Positions 33,330 through 43,948 of a stretch of DNA of 64,000 nucleotides are shown piece after piece. The position numbers and the translations under genes were made by a program. This DNA comes from Owenia fusiformis. Taxonomy: Eukaryota > Annelida > Polychaeta > Sabellida > Oweniidae. Numbering within the stretch: position 1 is the first letter of the stretch; each line of letters starts with the position of its first letter. Under the pieces are notes generated by a model that was given only the letters and a program-made list of their open reading frames with translations, searched no databases and was not told the origin of the DNA. The stretch spans positions 27,531,985 to 27,595,984 of the forward strand of contig CAIIXF020000004.1 of NCBI GenBank assembly GCA_903813345.2. Direction: 5' to 3'.

Positions 33330-33560
33330 TTCAGTGTGACTTGGTGTGGATTTTGGCTTGTAGAGATCAAAGGGATTAAATTCAATTTTCATACCATCTA
33401 AATCAGTGGTATGGTGTGACTCAGTGTTAGACAGCTGGGGTTTAATCTCTTAATTCTTTCACTCCAAGTCACACCAGGTTTGTGGTGTGACTTGGTGTTA
33501 GTTAGTAGTAAAATTATTTTTCATACCAAGTAACACCAGAAATGTCCCATTCACACCATA
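33330..33560. repeat. Cluster of GTGTGACTTGGTGT motifs in both orientations
   Basis: The core GTGTGACT(T/C)(G/A)GTGT appears at about 33333, 33414 and 33485 and its complement at about 33466, 33525 and 33549, together with inverted CATACCA words. Probably a degenerate MITE built from this unit. Confidence 0.6.
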
Positions 33561-34490
33561 TCCTGATTACTAGTGAGTGTGTTTTAAATATAAAAATATT
33601 CTCAAAAGAAACTCCTTCTCCTGTATTAAGCGGGGTGGAATTTCCAAAACGCGGTGTTCATAAGCAGGCATATATGATTTGGCAACATTTTGGACACACC
33701 ATGTGCACTTCAGCCCCACCAATGTGCCAAGTATGCCATTGTTTTTGTGGCTTGTGGTATAAGCACTGCTCACACCATTTGATTACAACAGAAATTAAAC
33801 AATGTTATTTTGTGTTACTGCTGTATATAATTATTATATGTAGTACACTGGATCCATTGAAATATTGGTTTGACTTTCATACAAATTAAGCTATCTGATA
33901 AGATATTGAATTTATTTATTTCGATCAGTTTTGTTTTCAAACAATTAAAGTCAACAAGTGCTTGGGGTAGATATTGATTCACATATCTATGAATCAATTT
34001 TTCAGAGGCAACAGTTTTATTTTCTTCAATCCTCCCCAGAGTAACAGATGAGAAGTCCTAAAAGGAAGGAACAAAGATCCAGTCTGTGAATAAGAAGTTG
34101 AAACTTGAGGTTTTTGTGAAAGCAAGGGCCTTATACTAAATAAAGAAAGGGAATGTTGCGTTTGCGAATCTCCGATTTGCGCTAGCTCAACTCTTGAGCT
34201 GTGTCTTATCACGCTCTCGTTGCAACGCAGATTGCAACTTAAGTGGTAAATTACCACATGCGATCTCAAGATGTAGACTCCACAACTTAATTGGCGGGAA
34301 AATCAAATTAATAATGTGTCTCTCAACTTGATGGGTTTGACAGTTATTGACAGCTATTGAGGTATTCTAATTTAGAATCCGTTTCATTGGTTGTAATTTT
34401 TACACCACGTACGCGCATCAGAAAACACAGCAAAACGTCTTAGGTCATTTTAGAGTTTATTTGCTGTAAGTACTGACAACGGAGCTAAAG
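33561..34490. other. No supported gene
   Basis: An open frame at 33542-33889 (starts MSHSHHILITSE) lacks family features and overlaps the MITE cluster. The stretch 34140-34330 is GC-richer but no coding motif or repeat end was recognised. Confidence 0.35.
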
Positions 34491-34690
34491 ATGTCAATCC
34501 GTTCTAAAAACTGGCTTGATTGGCAAATTGAAGTATTATTATCGCTTGTTGAACAATCATCCTATCACCTTTAAGTGGGGCCCTGACTATGGAAAGACAG
34601 GATTCTACGTGGGACGACATTGCCAATTAAATATCTAGTCTTGGGGTCGACCTACGGAGTAGAAAGAACGTAGTACAGTAAGCTCTCTCC
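34491..34690 (+). pseudogene. Myb/SANT-like DNA-binding domain fragment
   Basis: An ATG at 34491 opens MSIRSKNWLDWQIEVLLSLV; after a stop the region continues in another frame with DSTWDDIAN and SSLGVDLRSRKNVVQ. 'KNW...Q...LL.LV' followed by 'W..IA..... .GV..RS...V' is the layout of the Myb/SANT-like proteins partnered with Harbinger-type and other transposons. Broken by stops and a frameshift. A possible partner nuclease fragment is at 61.7 kb, but they need not be related. Confidence 0.45.
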
Positions 34691-35765
34691 TCTATATACT
34701 TGCATGGACCAACATTTATTCATTAAAATGAAAACATGAACAATTGTGGAAATTATCTTTTCAAAAGCATTCCATCTAGAGCAGTAAATATTTCTGAGGG
34801 TGTATTCCACACAGTCTGTGTAGATATCAAAAAATAAATAGAGGGTATCCTATGATTTATGAGTGATATGATATCTGCACAAGCAAGCGTATCATCACTG
34901 ATATCATCCCTGTCCTAAATATGTGATTTATCACTTGCTATTATATACCTGATATTGCTCTGACCATGGTAAAAACAATGATCATGATATATTATATTGT
35001 TTCCATGGAACTTAATATAAAATGCATATTTTTACAATACTAAAACTTTTTTCATATACGGACAATCTAGGGCTCTGGGGATGGCCTCTAACAAATTTTG
35101 ACGAGAGAATGACAAGTTAAATAATGTTTTCTTCATTTTTAGGTTTGCACCAGAATTAATAATGATAGCCCATTCAATATGATGAAATTCCACAATTCCA
35201 CAATCAAACAACAATCAATCAAACAAAATTTCAGTACAAATGCACTCACCTTCATTTTGTGTTTTGTATGACATCCTGTTAAACTCGTGCTGAATTTAAC
35301 AAAATTGAATGGCCTATCATTTTTTATTCCTTAAATGGTGCATGATATAATGTCACTACACTGCACTAAATACTGTTATTTTGCAATTTGACTGAAATAC
35401 AATTCCCACAAGAATTGGGAGTTACCGAGTTGAGGGGGTACTTTAAGAACAAGCTAGGAGAGGTGAAGAACAGAATTATATAAAATTATGTTGCAGGCAT
35501 TAATATAAATGAAATACTGCCATTGACAGTAATTGCCATTTTTGTTTTAGGTACTACATGTACTTATAATAAAAAGAAATAAGGACCAAGATCAAGAATG
35601 ACAGAACAAATGTTGAAAACAACAATTTCAAATGTAAAATGTGCAATGTATATCTTAACAACATCCTACTTAGATTATGGAAAAGTTTTCCACCACTTGT
35701 ACATTTTTTCAGCATTTAAGGTAGAACTTCAATGTGTACATTTTCTTGAAAAGAATCTTGGTGAA
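34691..35765. other. AT-rich, no gene seen
   Basis: Contains scattered GATATCA-type short palindromes (34830-34920) and no coding motif. Confidence 0.4.
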
Positions 35766-36935
35766 ACTTATGTATAACAAAAAATTGAAATTTGAAAGAT
35801 TGACCGTTTAGTTAATTCTTAAAAAATGTTTAAATTCAACATTGCTATCAATGGGAAATTCATTTTTATTTTTCAAAGAAAATTGTACAATTCAAATTAA
35901 ATAATATTCATGAAAATTGACCGTCCGGTTCTTGAAACAAAATGGCTATTGGTGTTTTCCAATATAACATGCTCTGATGCCAAGCCCTATGTCAATTTCT
36001 CTGAAAGCAATCAAGCTATAAATATAGGGTTAAAGTTATTTTTCAGATGCCAATCCAACACATCCAACTGATCAGTACAGTGGAAGGAAGCCATGGAATC
36101 TGTCCTCAAGTCTTATTTTGTTATCTCTTTCTTTCCTATGGTTTTCCTCTTTCATTCACGGCAGTGCTATACCGTCCATAGCTACAGCAATTCTTGATTT
36201 ACCATTTGAGCCTGATCTTTGTCTGGATCCAGATCTCTTATTTGTCATCTGTAGAGGCAATGACATTTACGAGAAAGGAACAAGACTCCTTTATCTTATT
36301 TTGCACATTCACTCTTTTCAAATCTTATTTCTACTCTTTGTAAAAAGTTCACTTATGTATAACAAAAAATTGAAATTTGAAAGATTGACCGTTTAGTTAA
36401 TTCTTAAAAAATGTTTAAATTCAACATTGCTATCAATGGGAAATTCATTTTTATTTTTCAAAGAAAATTGTACAATTCAAATTAAATAATATTCATGAAA
36501 ATTGACCGTCCGGTTCTTGAAACAAAATGGCTATTGGTGTTTTCCAATATAACATGCTCTGATGCCAAGCCCTATGTCAATTTCTCTGAAAGCAATCAAG
36601 CTATAAATATAGGGTTAAAGTTATTTTTCAGATGCCAATCCAACACATCCAACTGATCAGTACAGTGGAAGGAAGCCATGGAATCTGTCCTCAAGTCTTA
36701 TTTTGTTATCTCTTTCTTTCCTATGGTTTTCCTCTTTCATTCACGGCAGTGCTATACCGTCCATAGCTACAGCAATTCTTGATTTACCATTTGAGCCTGA
36801 TCTTTGTCTGGATCCAGATCTCTTATTTGTCATCTGTAGAGGCAATGACATTTACGAGAAAGGAACAAGACTCCTTTATCTTATTTTGCACATTCACTCT
36901 TTTCAAATCTTATTTCTACTCTTTGTAAAAAGTTC
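35766..36935. repeat. Recent tandem duplication of a 585 bp unit
   Basis: The unit beginning ACTTATGTATAACAAAAAAT at 35766 recurs at 36351 and ends AAAAAGTTC at 36350 and 36935. By eye the copies are identical. Each includes an exon-like frame with a GND-type SGNH motif. The identity suggests a very recent event or an assembly artefact. Confidence 0.95.
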
Positions 36936-37240
36936 AGTTTAAGTATAAGAAGGCACGTTATATAATTCACCCTATTTTTGAATTGTGCCGACAGGAACAT
37001 TTAGCTTTTTTGAACTGCAAGTATCTTTTTCTGCACAGCAATTTAAATTCTAATTTATTTGAGTGTTGTTGGTTAGGGGATTCTATTCATTTATCTAACA
37101 CAGGTTGTTTGAGATTGGCAAACTGTTACTGCTCCACACTAACGTTTATCTTAGGCATTTTTCTTTCTTTACCAGCTTCTTGCTTACAGCCTGGCTTAAT
37201 CTGCAATTCTTTGTTAATTTTTTATTCCTTTCACACCTGA
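36703..37240 (+). pseudogene. SGNH/GDSL-hydrolase-like domain fragment
   Basis: The frame at 36703 (and its duplicate at 36118) contains DPDLLFVICRGNDIYEKG, which fits SGNH block III (P-D-x-hydrophobic-x-x-G-x-N-D). The frame from 36983 contains HLAFLNCKYLF and then WLGDSIHLSNTGCLRLAN, which fits block V (D-x-x-H-L-S-x-x-G). Spacing between the blocks is plausible once one short break at 36942-36983 is allowed. Block I (GDS) is not visible upstream. SGNH domains of this kind are common in invertebrate retroelement ORF proteins; a host esterase is the alternative. Confidence 0.45.
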
Positions 37241-37504
37241 AATGAGGCACGGTGGTGCACCAGGCTCTCTCATGTTTAACCCTTGATAGCGCCAGTATTT
37301 GGTGCTAAAAATGGATGCCGCCGGTCTCTAATTTTTTTTGCCACTTTTCATCCTCTTTAACCTCAGCTTTTGAGTTAAAAATTCTCAAAACATAAGATAA
37401 ACTGCTCACTTACCATATAGATTCAGATTTTCTAAAATAAGGTCTTAAAAACAGGTGATTTTCAATTGGAATCATCCTATCATTAAGAAATGTTTTGAAG
37501 TAGT

Positions 37505-37564
37505 TTCCTTCATGTGGTATGAAGGGAGACATTTTTCCTTCATGTGGTATGAAGGGAGACATTT
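37505..37564. repeat. 30 bp tandem duplication
   Basis: Two identical units of TTCCTTCATGTGGTATGAAG plus GGAGACATTT. Confidence 0.9.
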
Positions 37565-38056
37565 ATTGAGAAGAATGCTAGTAATTGATTCCAATAAACA
37601 CACTCCTTCCAATAAAATTAGCAATTCCCATTTTATTATGTAGATTTAATAATCAAATTACGGGGATGAAACTTTAAAACGAAACAGCCACTATATTAGG
37701 TTCATTTAGGAATGTGTTTAGTGGGAAATTTGAATGTTCATGATCACATGATTGGTCTATTTATAATTTGACCTCATCACTTGATCAAAATTTAAATATT
37801 GAATAACATGGTCTGGTACAGAAATGATAATGTTTTTACTCTCATAAAGACAGCAATTTTTCTCTGAAAAGTTTGACTTGAAAACATATTTTAAGATCTT
37901 CTAAAGCTGATTATGTTTACTTTTGAGTGAGAAACATACTATTTTTGGGAGTGTGGGGGGGGGGGGATCGTGGCGTGCGAATGTTGAATTTTTTCCGGAT
38001 TCTTAAAGTTTCCTAGTGAGATCCCTGTAACTCCTACAGATCTCAGACCCATTTCT
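37565..38056. other. No gene seen
   Basis: AT-rich sequence with a G homopolymer at about 37955-37967; no coding motif. Confidence 0.4.
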
Positions 38057-38482
38057 GTGGCATCTGCCAAAACTCCCAAGTTTGTATCCACCAGCAGGTA
38101 CTGCAATAAGGTGGGCTGTGCAAACAGTGATTGCATTGATAAAAAATGGAGGAAGGTGTTCTGTGAGGAAAATGAGTGTATCCACCTACATTTCCCATGC
38201 AAGGAGCCTTTTGTATGTACCTCAAAATTAAAACCCTCTAAAAATGTATATGACCACATTGAAAAGGCAATGCACAAAGCAAATGGGAATAAACTTACAG
38301 TACACAGGCAGTGTAGAACAAAACGATGTAAGTCTGTGTTTTGTGGAAGTTTGATTGTGACGTCACTAACACAAGCCAGAATCCTATATAAAGCAAGACA
38401 ATCCAACGTATCCACAATACACCTGAATGACTCGAACAAAACAGACAGTCTGCATATTGCCAGTTATGTCCCAATCACTTAG
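38057..38482 (+). pseudogene. Cysteine-rich open frame related to the Mutator-like C-terminus
   Basis: The 141-codon frame contains RYCNKVGCANSDCIDKKWRK, then KPSKNVYDHIEKAMHKANG and KLTVHRQCRTKR. The last two segments align with SSKNVYGCFDSAMH and GKKLTLQRKCKTKQRR at 31.27-31.46 kb, with a deletion between them. Six Cys in the N-terminal half are not shared. It ends at TAG. Two minus-strand frames covering the same bases lack family features. A fusion of unrelated transposon pieces is likely. Confidence 0.35.
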
Positions 38483-38594
38483 TGTCCATGATCATTTGGG
38501 GACTGCCAATCAGGAACCCAATCAATCCACAGTCCCTACTAGGGCCTGTAATAAGTACAAAACAAGAGTTGAGCTCACAAAGATGCTTGAGCAT

Positions 38595-38990
38595 CTGATC
38601 TTGATGACTTAATCAGTCCTGAACTCCACTTCAGGTTCATTGTTGATACAATACAGGAATGGTGAGAAACCAATAAACCTGGTCAGTGCAAGACTGGCCA
38701 ACGTACTGTTGATTGCTGTGCCCATGTAGCATCTGTGCTTAGGTACTTGGGTATTTGGAGACACAAAAAGATGTACTCACATGAAACTCAAGAAAGGTTT
38801 GAGGACATTTATGACAAGATTTTGTTGATGGCAGCTTCAATATCATAGTCTCATTGATTTTAATATTAAAACCTGGTCAGTGCAAGACTGGTCAATGTAC
38901 TGTTGATTGCTGTGCCCATGTAGCATCTGTGCTTAGGTGCTTGGGTATTGGAAGACACAAAAAGTGTAGTCTTATGAAACTCAAAAAGGC
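38595..38990 (+). pseudogene. SWIM zinc-finger fragment, duplicated in tandem
   Basis: One frame gives CKTGQRTVDCCAHVASVLRY followed by RHKKMYSHETQERFEDIYDK. The C...CxH arrangement with the context G(Q/A)RTV..CAHVASV is the SWIM zinc finger, used for DNA or protein binding in MULE-type and other transposon proteins. The same segment is repeated with about 90% identity 195 bp downstream (from about 38877, CKTGQCTVDCCAHVASVLRC). The first Cys pair (C-x-C) is reduced to one in both, suggesting loss before duplication. Both end in stops. Confidence 0.6.
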
Positions 38991-39384
38991 CTGATAAATG
39001 TGTCAGATTGATGTTGGATCTTTACAACATTAGATCTTAGTATTCATTCCAATCAAATCACAACATATCTCTTTACATGAATAAGTATTAATATTTTGCA
39101 TAGAATATGCAAGTACACCTCTTGTACAAGTTTATTCAACAAGGAATTAGTGGTGATTTCCTGGCATACCCAAGAGACTTAACCTTCTTGGTAGAAAGTA
39201 CTCTTATAACAGTTAATTCCTTCACTAGCCCACCTTAAAACTAAACAGTGGGTATTCTTCAAGGGGCCGTAATCAGCCCATTACAAATTCACTATTTTTT
39301 ACACATCCAAACTAAAGGGTAGCCTTAACAAGAAACTTGCTGGCAATTCTAAATGTCGATTTTGTAAATTCAACAAAGCACATA
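38991..39384. other. No gene seen
   Basis: AT-rich sequence between the SWIM fragment and the TA-flanked terminus; no coding motif. Confidence 0.35.
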
Positions 39385-39754
39385 TACAGGGTGGGCCAAA
39401 AAACGCCACTTTTTCTCAAAATGCTATAACTTTTTTAATTTTTGATATTAAATCATAATTTGCATACCAAATGAAACTTGAGGTTGTTATCTAGCCATGG
39501 ATCATAAATTATACAGTTTTACTTGAATAAAATATGTCACCAGCGTCTCACTTAAACATGTCAATCTGTATAAATATTGTGGAGAAACGTAAGCTAGTAA
39601 CATTTATGTAAAAAACATCAGACATGACGGTGGAACTTGCTTTGGGTCTGGCTGAATTGCTTATTCTCACGAGCATGAGAAAAGTCTGTGAAGGTGAGCG
39701 GCAGCTGGTTGCTCTCATTGGGCAGTAAGACAGAAGAAACCCGATGTAGAAGAG
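39385..39754. mobile_element. Left end of another TA/CAGGGTGG-type element
   Basis: TA-CAGGGTGGGCCAAAAAACGC at 39385 matches the termini of the complete TA-flanked elements at 13.4 and 52.7 kb, but the sequence inside is different and no right end was found. A possible transposase start (VELALGLAELLILTSMRKVC, near 39627) is followed by frame breaks. It is probably truncated by later insertions. Confidence 0.5.
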
Positions 39755-39799
39755 ATGCTGCGAATGAGAAGGTCCACCCGCTATGGCTCAGTGGCAGAG

Positions 39800-40021
39800 A
39801 AAGTCAAGGTATCCCAGCTTATTAGATATGGCAGGGCATGCTCTAAATATTTAGATTTTAAGTCAAGACACAATACTTTAGTGATCAAACTGTTAGGTCA
39901 AGGTTATAATTCTATAAAGCTTAAGAAATTCTTTCTGGGCTTTGCGGAAAAATACAAATCATTAATTTCGAAGTTTCAAGTTTTACCACTTGAGATGCTG
40001 AAGGATGTGGGAATTGTTTAA
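39800..40021 (+). pseudogene. Retroelement reverse-transcriptase ORF C-terminal tail
   Basis: The frame reads SQLIRYGRACSKYLDFKSRH then KLLGQGYNSIKLKKFFLGFA and ends DVGIV-stop. The SQLIRYARACS...  ..LL.QGY....L...F..F pattern is a recurrent terminal segment of reverse-transcriptase proteins dispersed in invertebrate genomes. Only this tail is present; no polymerase core lies upstream. Confidence 0.6.
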
Positions 40022-40209
40022 GACATTGGCAATGAACTCACAATACTTTCACTTGGCACCTTTTTAGGTGGATCCCGGCTATGGCATTAATGGTTGAGAA
40101 ATAGGGATCGAAACCAGCCATAGTTTTCTCCTGATGACCATTGTGAATTATTGTGTTTTATGGATTATGGCGACGGCTTATGTGAATGGATGTTGACCCT
40201 TTGAAATGC

Positions 40210-40605
40210 CTATGGACTTGGAGACTGGATTGAATCTATCCCACATCATTTGAGACTGAATGCTCTATCTTGTATGAGTACTTGTATCTACAACAATTAT
40301 TGAGGTTATGAGTATTGGCTTTCAATTGGCTATCAATTTCTAATTTTTTCTTCAACATGTATTGTAATGACTTCAGTATGAATGAAATGCCCCTTGGTCT
40401 TCTGGTCTTGGATTGTGATATTGATTCTTGAATGGTGGGGGGAAAGGGGGTATTAGACATTGTTTTTTTTCACGTTAGATCATGGTTTTGGGCTATATGG
40501 GGTTTGTTTTTCTTAACTGGTATACACTTAGAGTTTGCTTTTTCTTGTTAAGTTCCATTACAACTTTTGGTCCTTTCCCTTTTGGCACTAGTGCTTATAT
40601 ATTTA
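40210..40605. mobile_element. Family-B element, inverted copy of 20.3 kb
   Basis: Sequence from CTATGGACTTGGAGACTGGA to GGCACTAGTGCTTATATATT is the reverse complement of 20275-20670. Its minus-strand frame 40460-40236 has the same MSNTPFPPTIQESISQSKTR start, with about four residue changes in 74. Confidence 0.85.
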
Positions 40606-40760
40606 CCAATATCGCTTGGCCCGGGTTCGATTCCCGGTTCAGACAAGTTTGTTTGTGCGTTATGTAATTCTGGGTGTTTGACTGAGTGGTTCACGACATG
40701 ATAAAAGGCTGTGGTGTGTACCTGTATGTCTGAATCAATCAATGACTGTGCATTGAGGAA
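40606..40760 (+). repeat. tRNA-derived SINE, 3' part
   Basis: GGCCCGGGTTCGATTCCCGG forms a perfect T-arm (CCGGG stem, TTCGATT loop) and the RNA polymerase III B-box. The A-box half is missing because family-B sequence abuts at 40605. The region after it runs to about 40760 (CATTGAGGAAACATTG). No cloverleaf can be completed, so it is not a tRNA gene. Confidence 0.65.
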
Positions 40761-41011
40761 ACATTGTTTTTATAACTGACCGAGTTGACATAAGGATGCA
40801 GTCTCCTAGTCGTGGGAGCCAGACTGACACGGTATATGACACAATTAGATATCAGATACCATTAATATAAAAGGGAATTGTCTTAGAATAAAGATATATC
40901 TTTCAATCCAACTTAGTTTTATTGTTCTATCATTATCCTTTTAATTGTTATTGAGCCCCGGGTTTTGCATAAGAACTGGACCACGGAGCTGCCATTTCAA
41001 CCGTAAAGTGG

Positions 41012-43722
41012 TTCTTTACGACATTGTTATGACGTCATTGATGCCAGATTGATGCCTTGGCATTCTAAAAGTTTTGTGGCGCCATTTTTGAATCAAAAAA
41101 TGAATGCCGAGTTGTTGCCATTCCAAAACTAAAGAAATCATTTCAAAGGAACTAAAAGAATACGTATATACCACCCATAATAAAGAACGATTTCAATAGA
41201 ATATTAACGCCGGCATTTTCGGAATTGCTTTTTACCTATCCAGACATGGAATGCAGGTTAGATTTATTCTTTATTTACACTTGAAACAATCTGGGATTCG
41301 TGACTTTTTAACTTTTTTTAGGTCTAGCGCTAAATGCGAACAGAGAATGCTAATTCTATCAGGCGAATGAAAACTATTAGAATAAAAAATAATAAAATTA
41401 TTTCAACCAACCTATCTTGGATTTCCAAGAATGCAATAGTTTAATTTGCTAGTCTCATTACAAAAATACGTGTTCGTACTTTAATATTCATTGCATTTAT
41501 GTTTATCTTTAACACAGGTATTCAAAGAAATTAAAATTTTAAAATTAAATTTTAAAACCGTATTCAATTACTAACATGGATTCTTAGCCTCAAGTTACAT
41601 TTTTACGGGGACCGTACGGTCTATCATTTCTGTGGTAAGTAGGATTTCTACGGTTACCTAAGTATTTCTGCAGTCAGATAATTTAGCAGTCACATTTGCT
41701 AAGATAGCCGTATGGCGTATCTTGATTATGAGGAAAAAAACTACGATTCCCGTACGGCTGGTAAATGATGGCGCACGATCAGCGTAGGGTGGCCCTACGA
41801 CGTGCGTAGTTTTTCTTGAAGGCATCCACAAGGGGTTCGGTTCGGAAAGGTCAATTGGAACCTATGAATTCAAAGCGCAGCCGCAAGTCGACCGTGAACC
41901 CGACGTACGGCCGTCGTGAGACCTACGGTTTGGCTTCTGCTTGTCGATATCTATGGTGACCACAGGAAAGAAAAAGTTATAACTCCGACTATACGCCTTG
42001 TAAAAACTGGATATGTCGTGTACGTAGACAGCAAAGTGACCTTAAGTCGACTGTAGTTTTCCTATGTTTGCCGCAGAAATCTACTGATTTCAGGGAAATA
42101 CGATCTACGTGTGGTCGCATTGAACAAATGTGACTGAAGCTTTTAAAGTTCCACTTATTCTCCGATATAGAAAAACAAAAGGTTGTATGCCATTAAATTG
42201 AAAATCATTATTTCGAAAATACTGTAGAACTGTACTTACCACGGATGTTATATAATTAAATTCGAGCTCGAAATCAGGAATTGTTTTTAACAAAAAATAA
42301 ATATACTGTATAATAAAATAAATATTAAACTATTGGCGTACTATCAATACGGCAATTGCCTTATCGTCGTTGAAATGAAATATCATACTACAATCGACCC
42401 CATCGTCTCCCCGCATCACTGAATGTTATGAGCCTTCTCTTGTCATAATCTAAGGTGAAATACTATTGAATTTTGAAAAGCTTTTTTGTCATATCGAATG
42501 TCGCTACGGTGATATGATGATTGAAATTGGTCGTCTAACAACTGAGAAAAATTAAACATTACATATTATTCTTTGAAAATATGACAGTGGCATGTCCTTG
42601 TAAAGCTTTTGCCAATCTTAATATTTAGGAGATTGACATTTACATACGTATCATTTAGACATCGATTTTCGTTTTTGTTTGTTTGCGTTTTTCATCAGAA
42701 TTTAAATGGCTAAACACTTTAGGGAGTTACTGTTCCATTGGATTACTAGTTTTTGTTTTGTTTCTTTCATTCTCCAATATGCCCCTATTCATGCACCTAT
42801 ACATATTTGAATAGAATACTACAGATTGAAGAAATCTACCATTTATGATTAGGTAAGAAAGCAATTGCGGCAGTATGCCTATTTGCCGACGTATACCTTA
42901 AGGTTAATAATGATGTGCCGTAAATACTCATCAGCGCATTAATGAACATTAGCATAGATTTTGATATTTTAAATGGTATGTCGTGTATTTACATAAATAT
43001 AGTAAATGCAATTATTTGTTGGATGCTTTCAGCCGATGATATGACTTACATGTACTTATTTTTACCACAAATACGCCAACACATTAGCCACATTAATCTT
43101 AGTTAAATAAATCCCAATTGATGCACAGTAATGCATTTATGTACCCTTTGCATTCGTTTGACTTCACTTCTTAAAAGAGAGCTTCGTCTTCAGTTTAGAC
43201 TGCACGCAGGGTAGCATTTATGTGTAAATGCCATTTTGAATGTTTTAATGCATTTACCTCATTTATTGGTAAAATATACAAGAAAGCATTTACAGGATTT
43301 GAACAGATTTATCCTTTGTGACCCAGTGTATCATTATATAAAATAATTCTAGTGGATATTTTTCAAGTGGAATATAATGCGATGACTTCCGAATCGCGCA
43401 GCCGATATCTCATAAGTTTAGTGATTTTTCTACCTAGCCTATACTATATCACATTGGAGAAAATAAATACAAACATTTGAAAAATTACATTGCAACAATT
43501 CAATTGCTATGAAGAATATATTGAAACAACTTTTCCAAATATATGATATGATATGGACATGAACATGCGCCAACAATGTTAAGCGGACAGAAATAGTTAT
43601 AAAATTTCAGTGAAATGTGTTCTATTTCTGCGATCCGAGTATGACGTGATTATATAGCGACATTTCCCAGGCATCAATTTTAAGGCATCAATGACGTCAT
43701 TGATACATAACAATGGCGGCAT
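41012..43722. other. 2.7 kb region bounded by an imperfect inverted repeat
   Basis: ATTGTTATGACGTCATTGATG at the left and TCAATGACGTCATTGAT with ACATAACAATGG at the right are inverted matches over about 45 bp with gaps, followed by GATTGATGCCTTGG versus CCCAGGCATCAATT. The interior has no coding frame over 65 codons. Between 41600 and 42120 it is GC-richer, with repeated CGTACGG, CTACG and TAGTTTTTC-type words. It could be an old non-autonomous transposon; target duplication is not clear. Confidence 0.35.
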
Positions 43723-43948
43723 CCGCAGCGATCCAGATATGGGTACTTTGAACTTGAATTATATGTTAGTTCAAACACGATATGTCCCATGAGTGAGCTG
43801 AAGTGATAGATGATGGTTATAAGTAGCCAGCGTGTAAATTAGAACATGAAACTTCGCATTCCCTTTAAAGCATCATTCATCACTTCACATTAAGAGAGAA
43901 GAGAATACACTTCATGACTATTCATCTGCGCCATCTAACAATTTTTAT

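Noticed and set aside
33570-33773. Minus-strand 67-codon frame
   Set aside because: No motif and overlaps the GTGTGACTTGGTGT repeat cluster.
38003-38439. Minus-strand frames up to 166 codons
   Set aside because: They overlap the plus-strand frame that has block similarity to the Mutator-like C-terminus; the minus frames show no motif.
40618-40650. tRNA gene
   Set aside because: Only the T-arm/B-box exists; no acceptor stem or A-box can be paired, so it is a SINE remnant.
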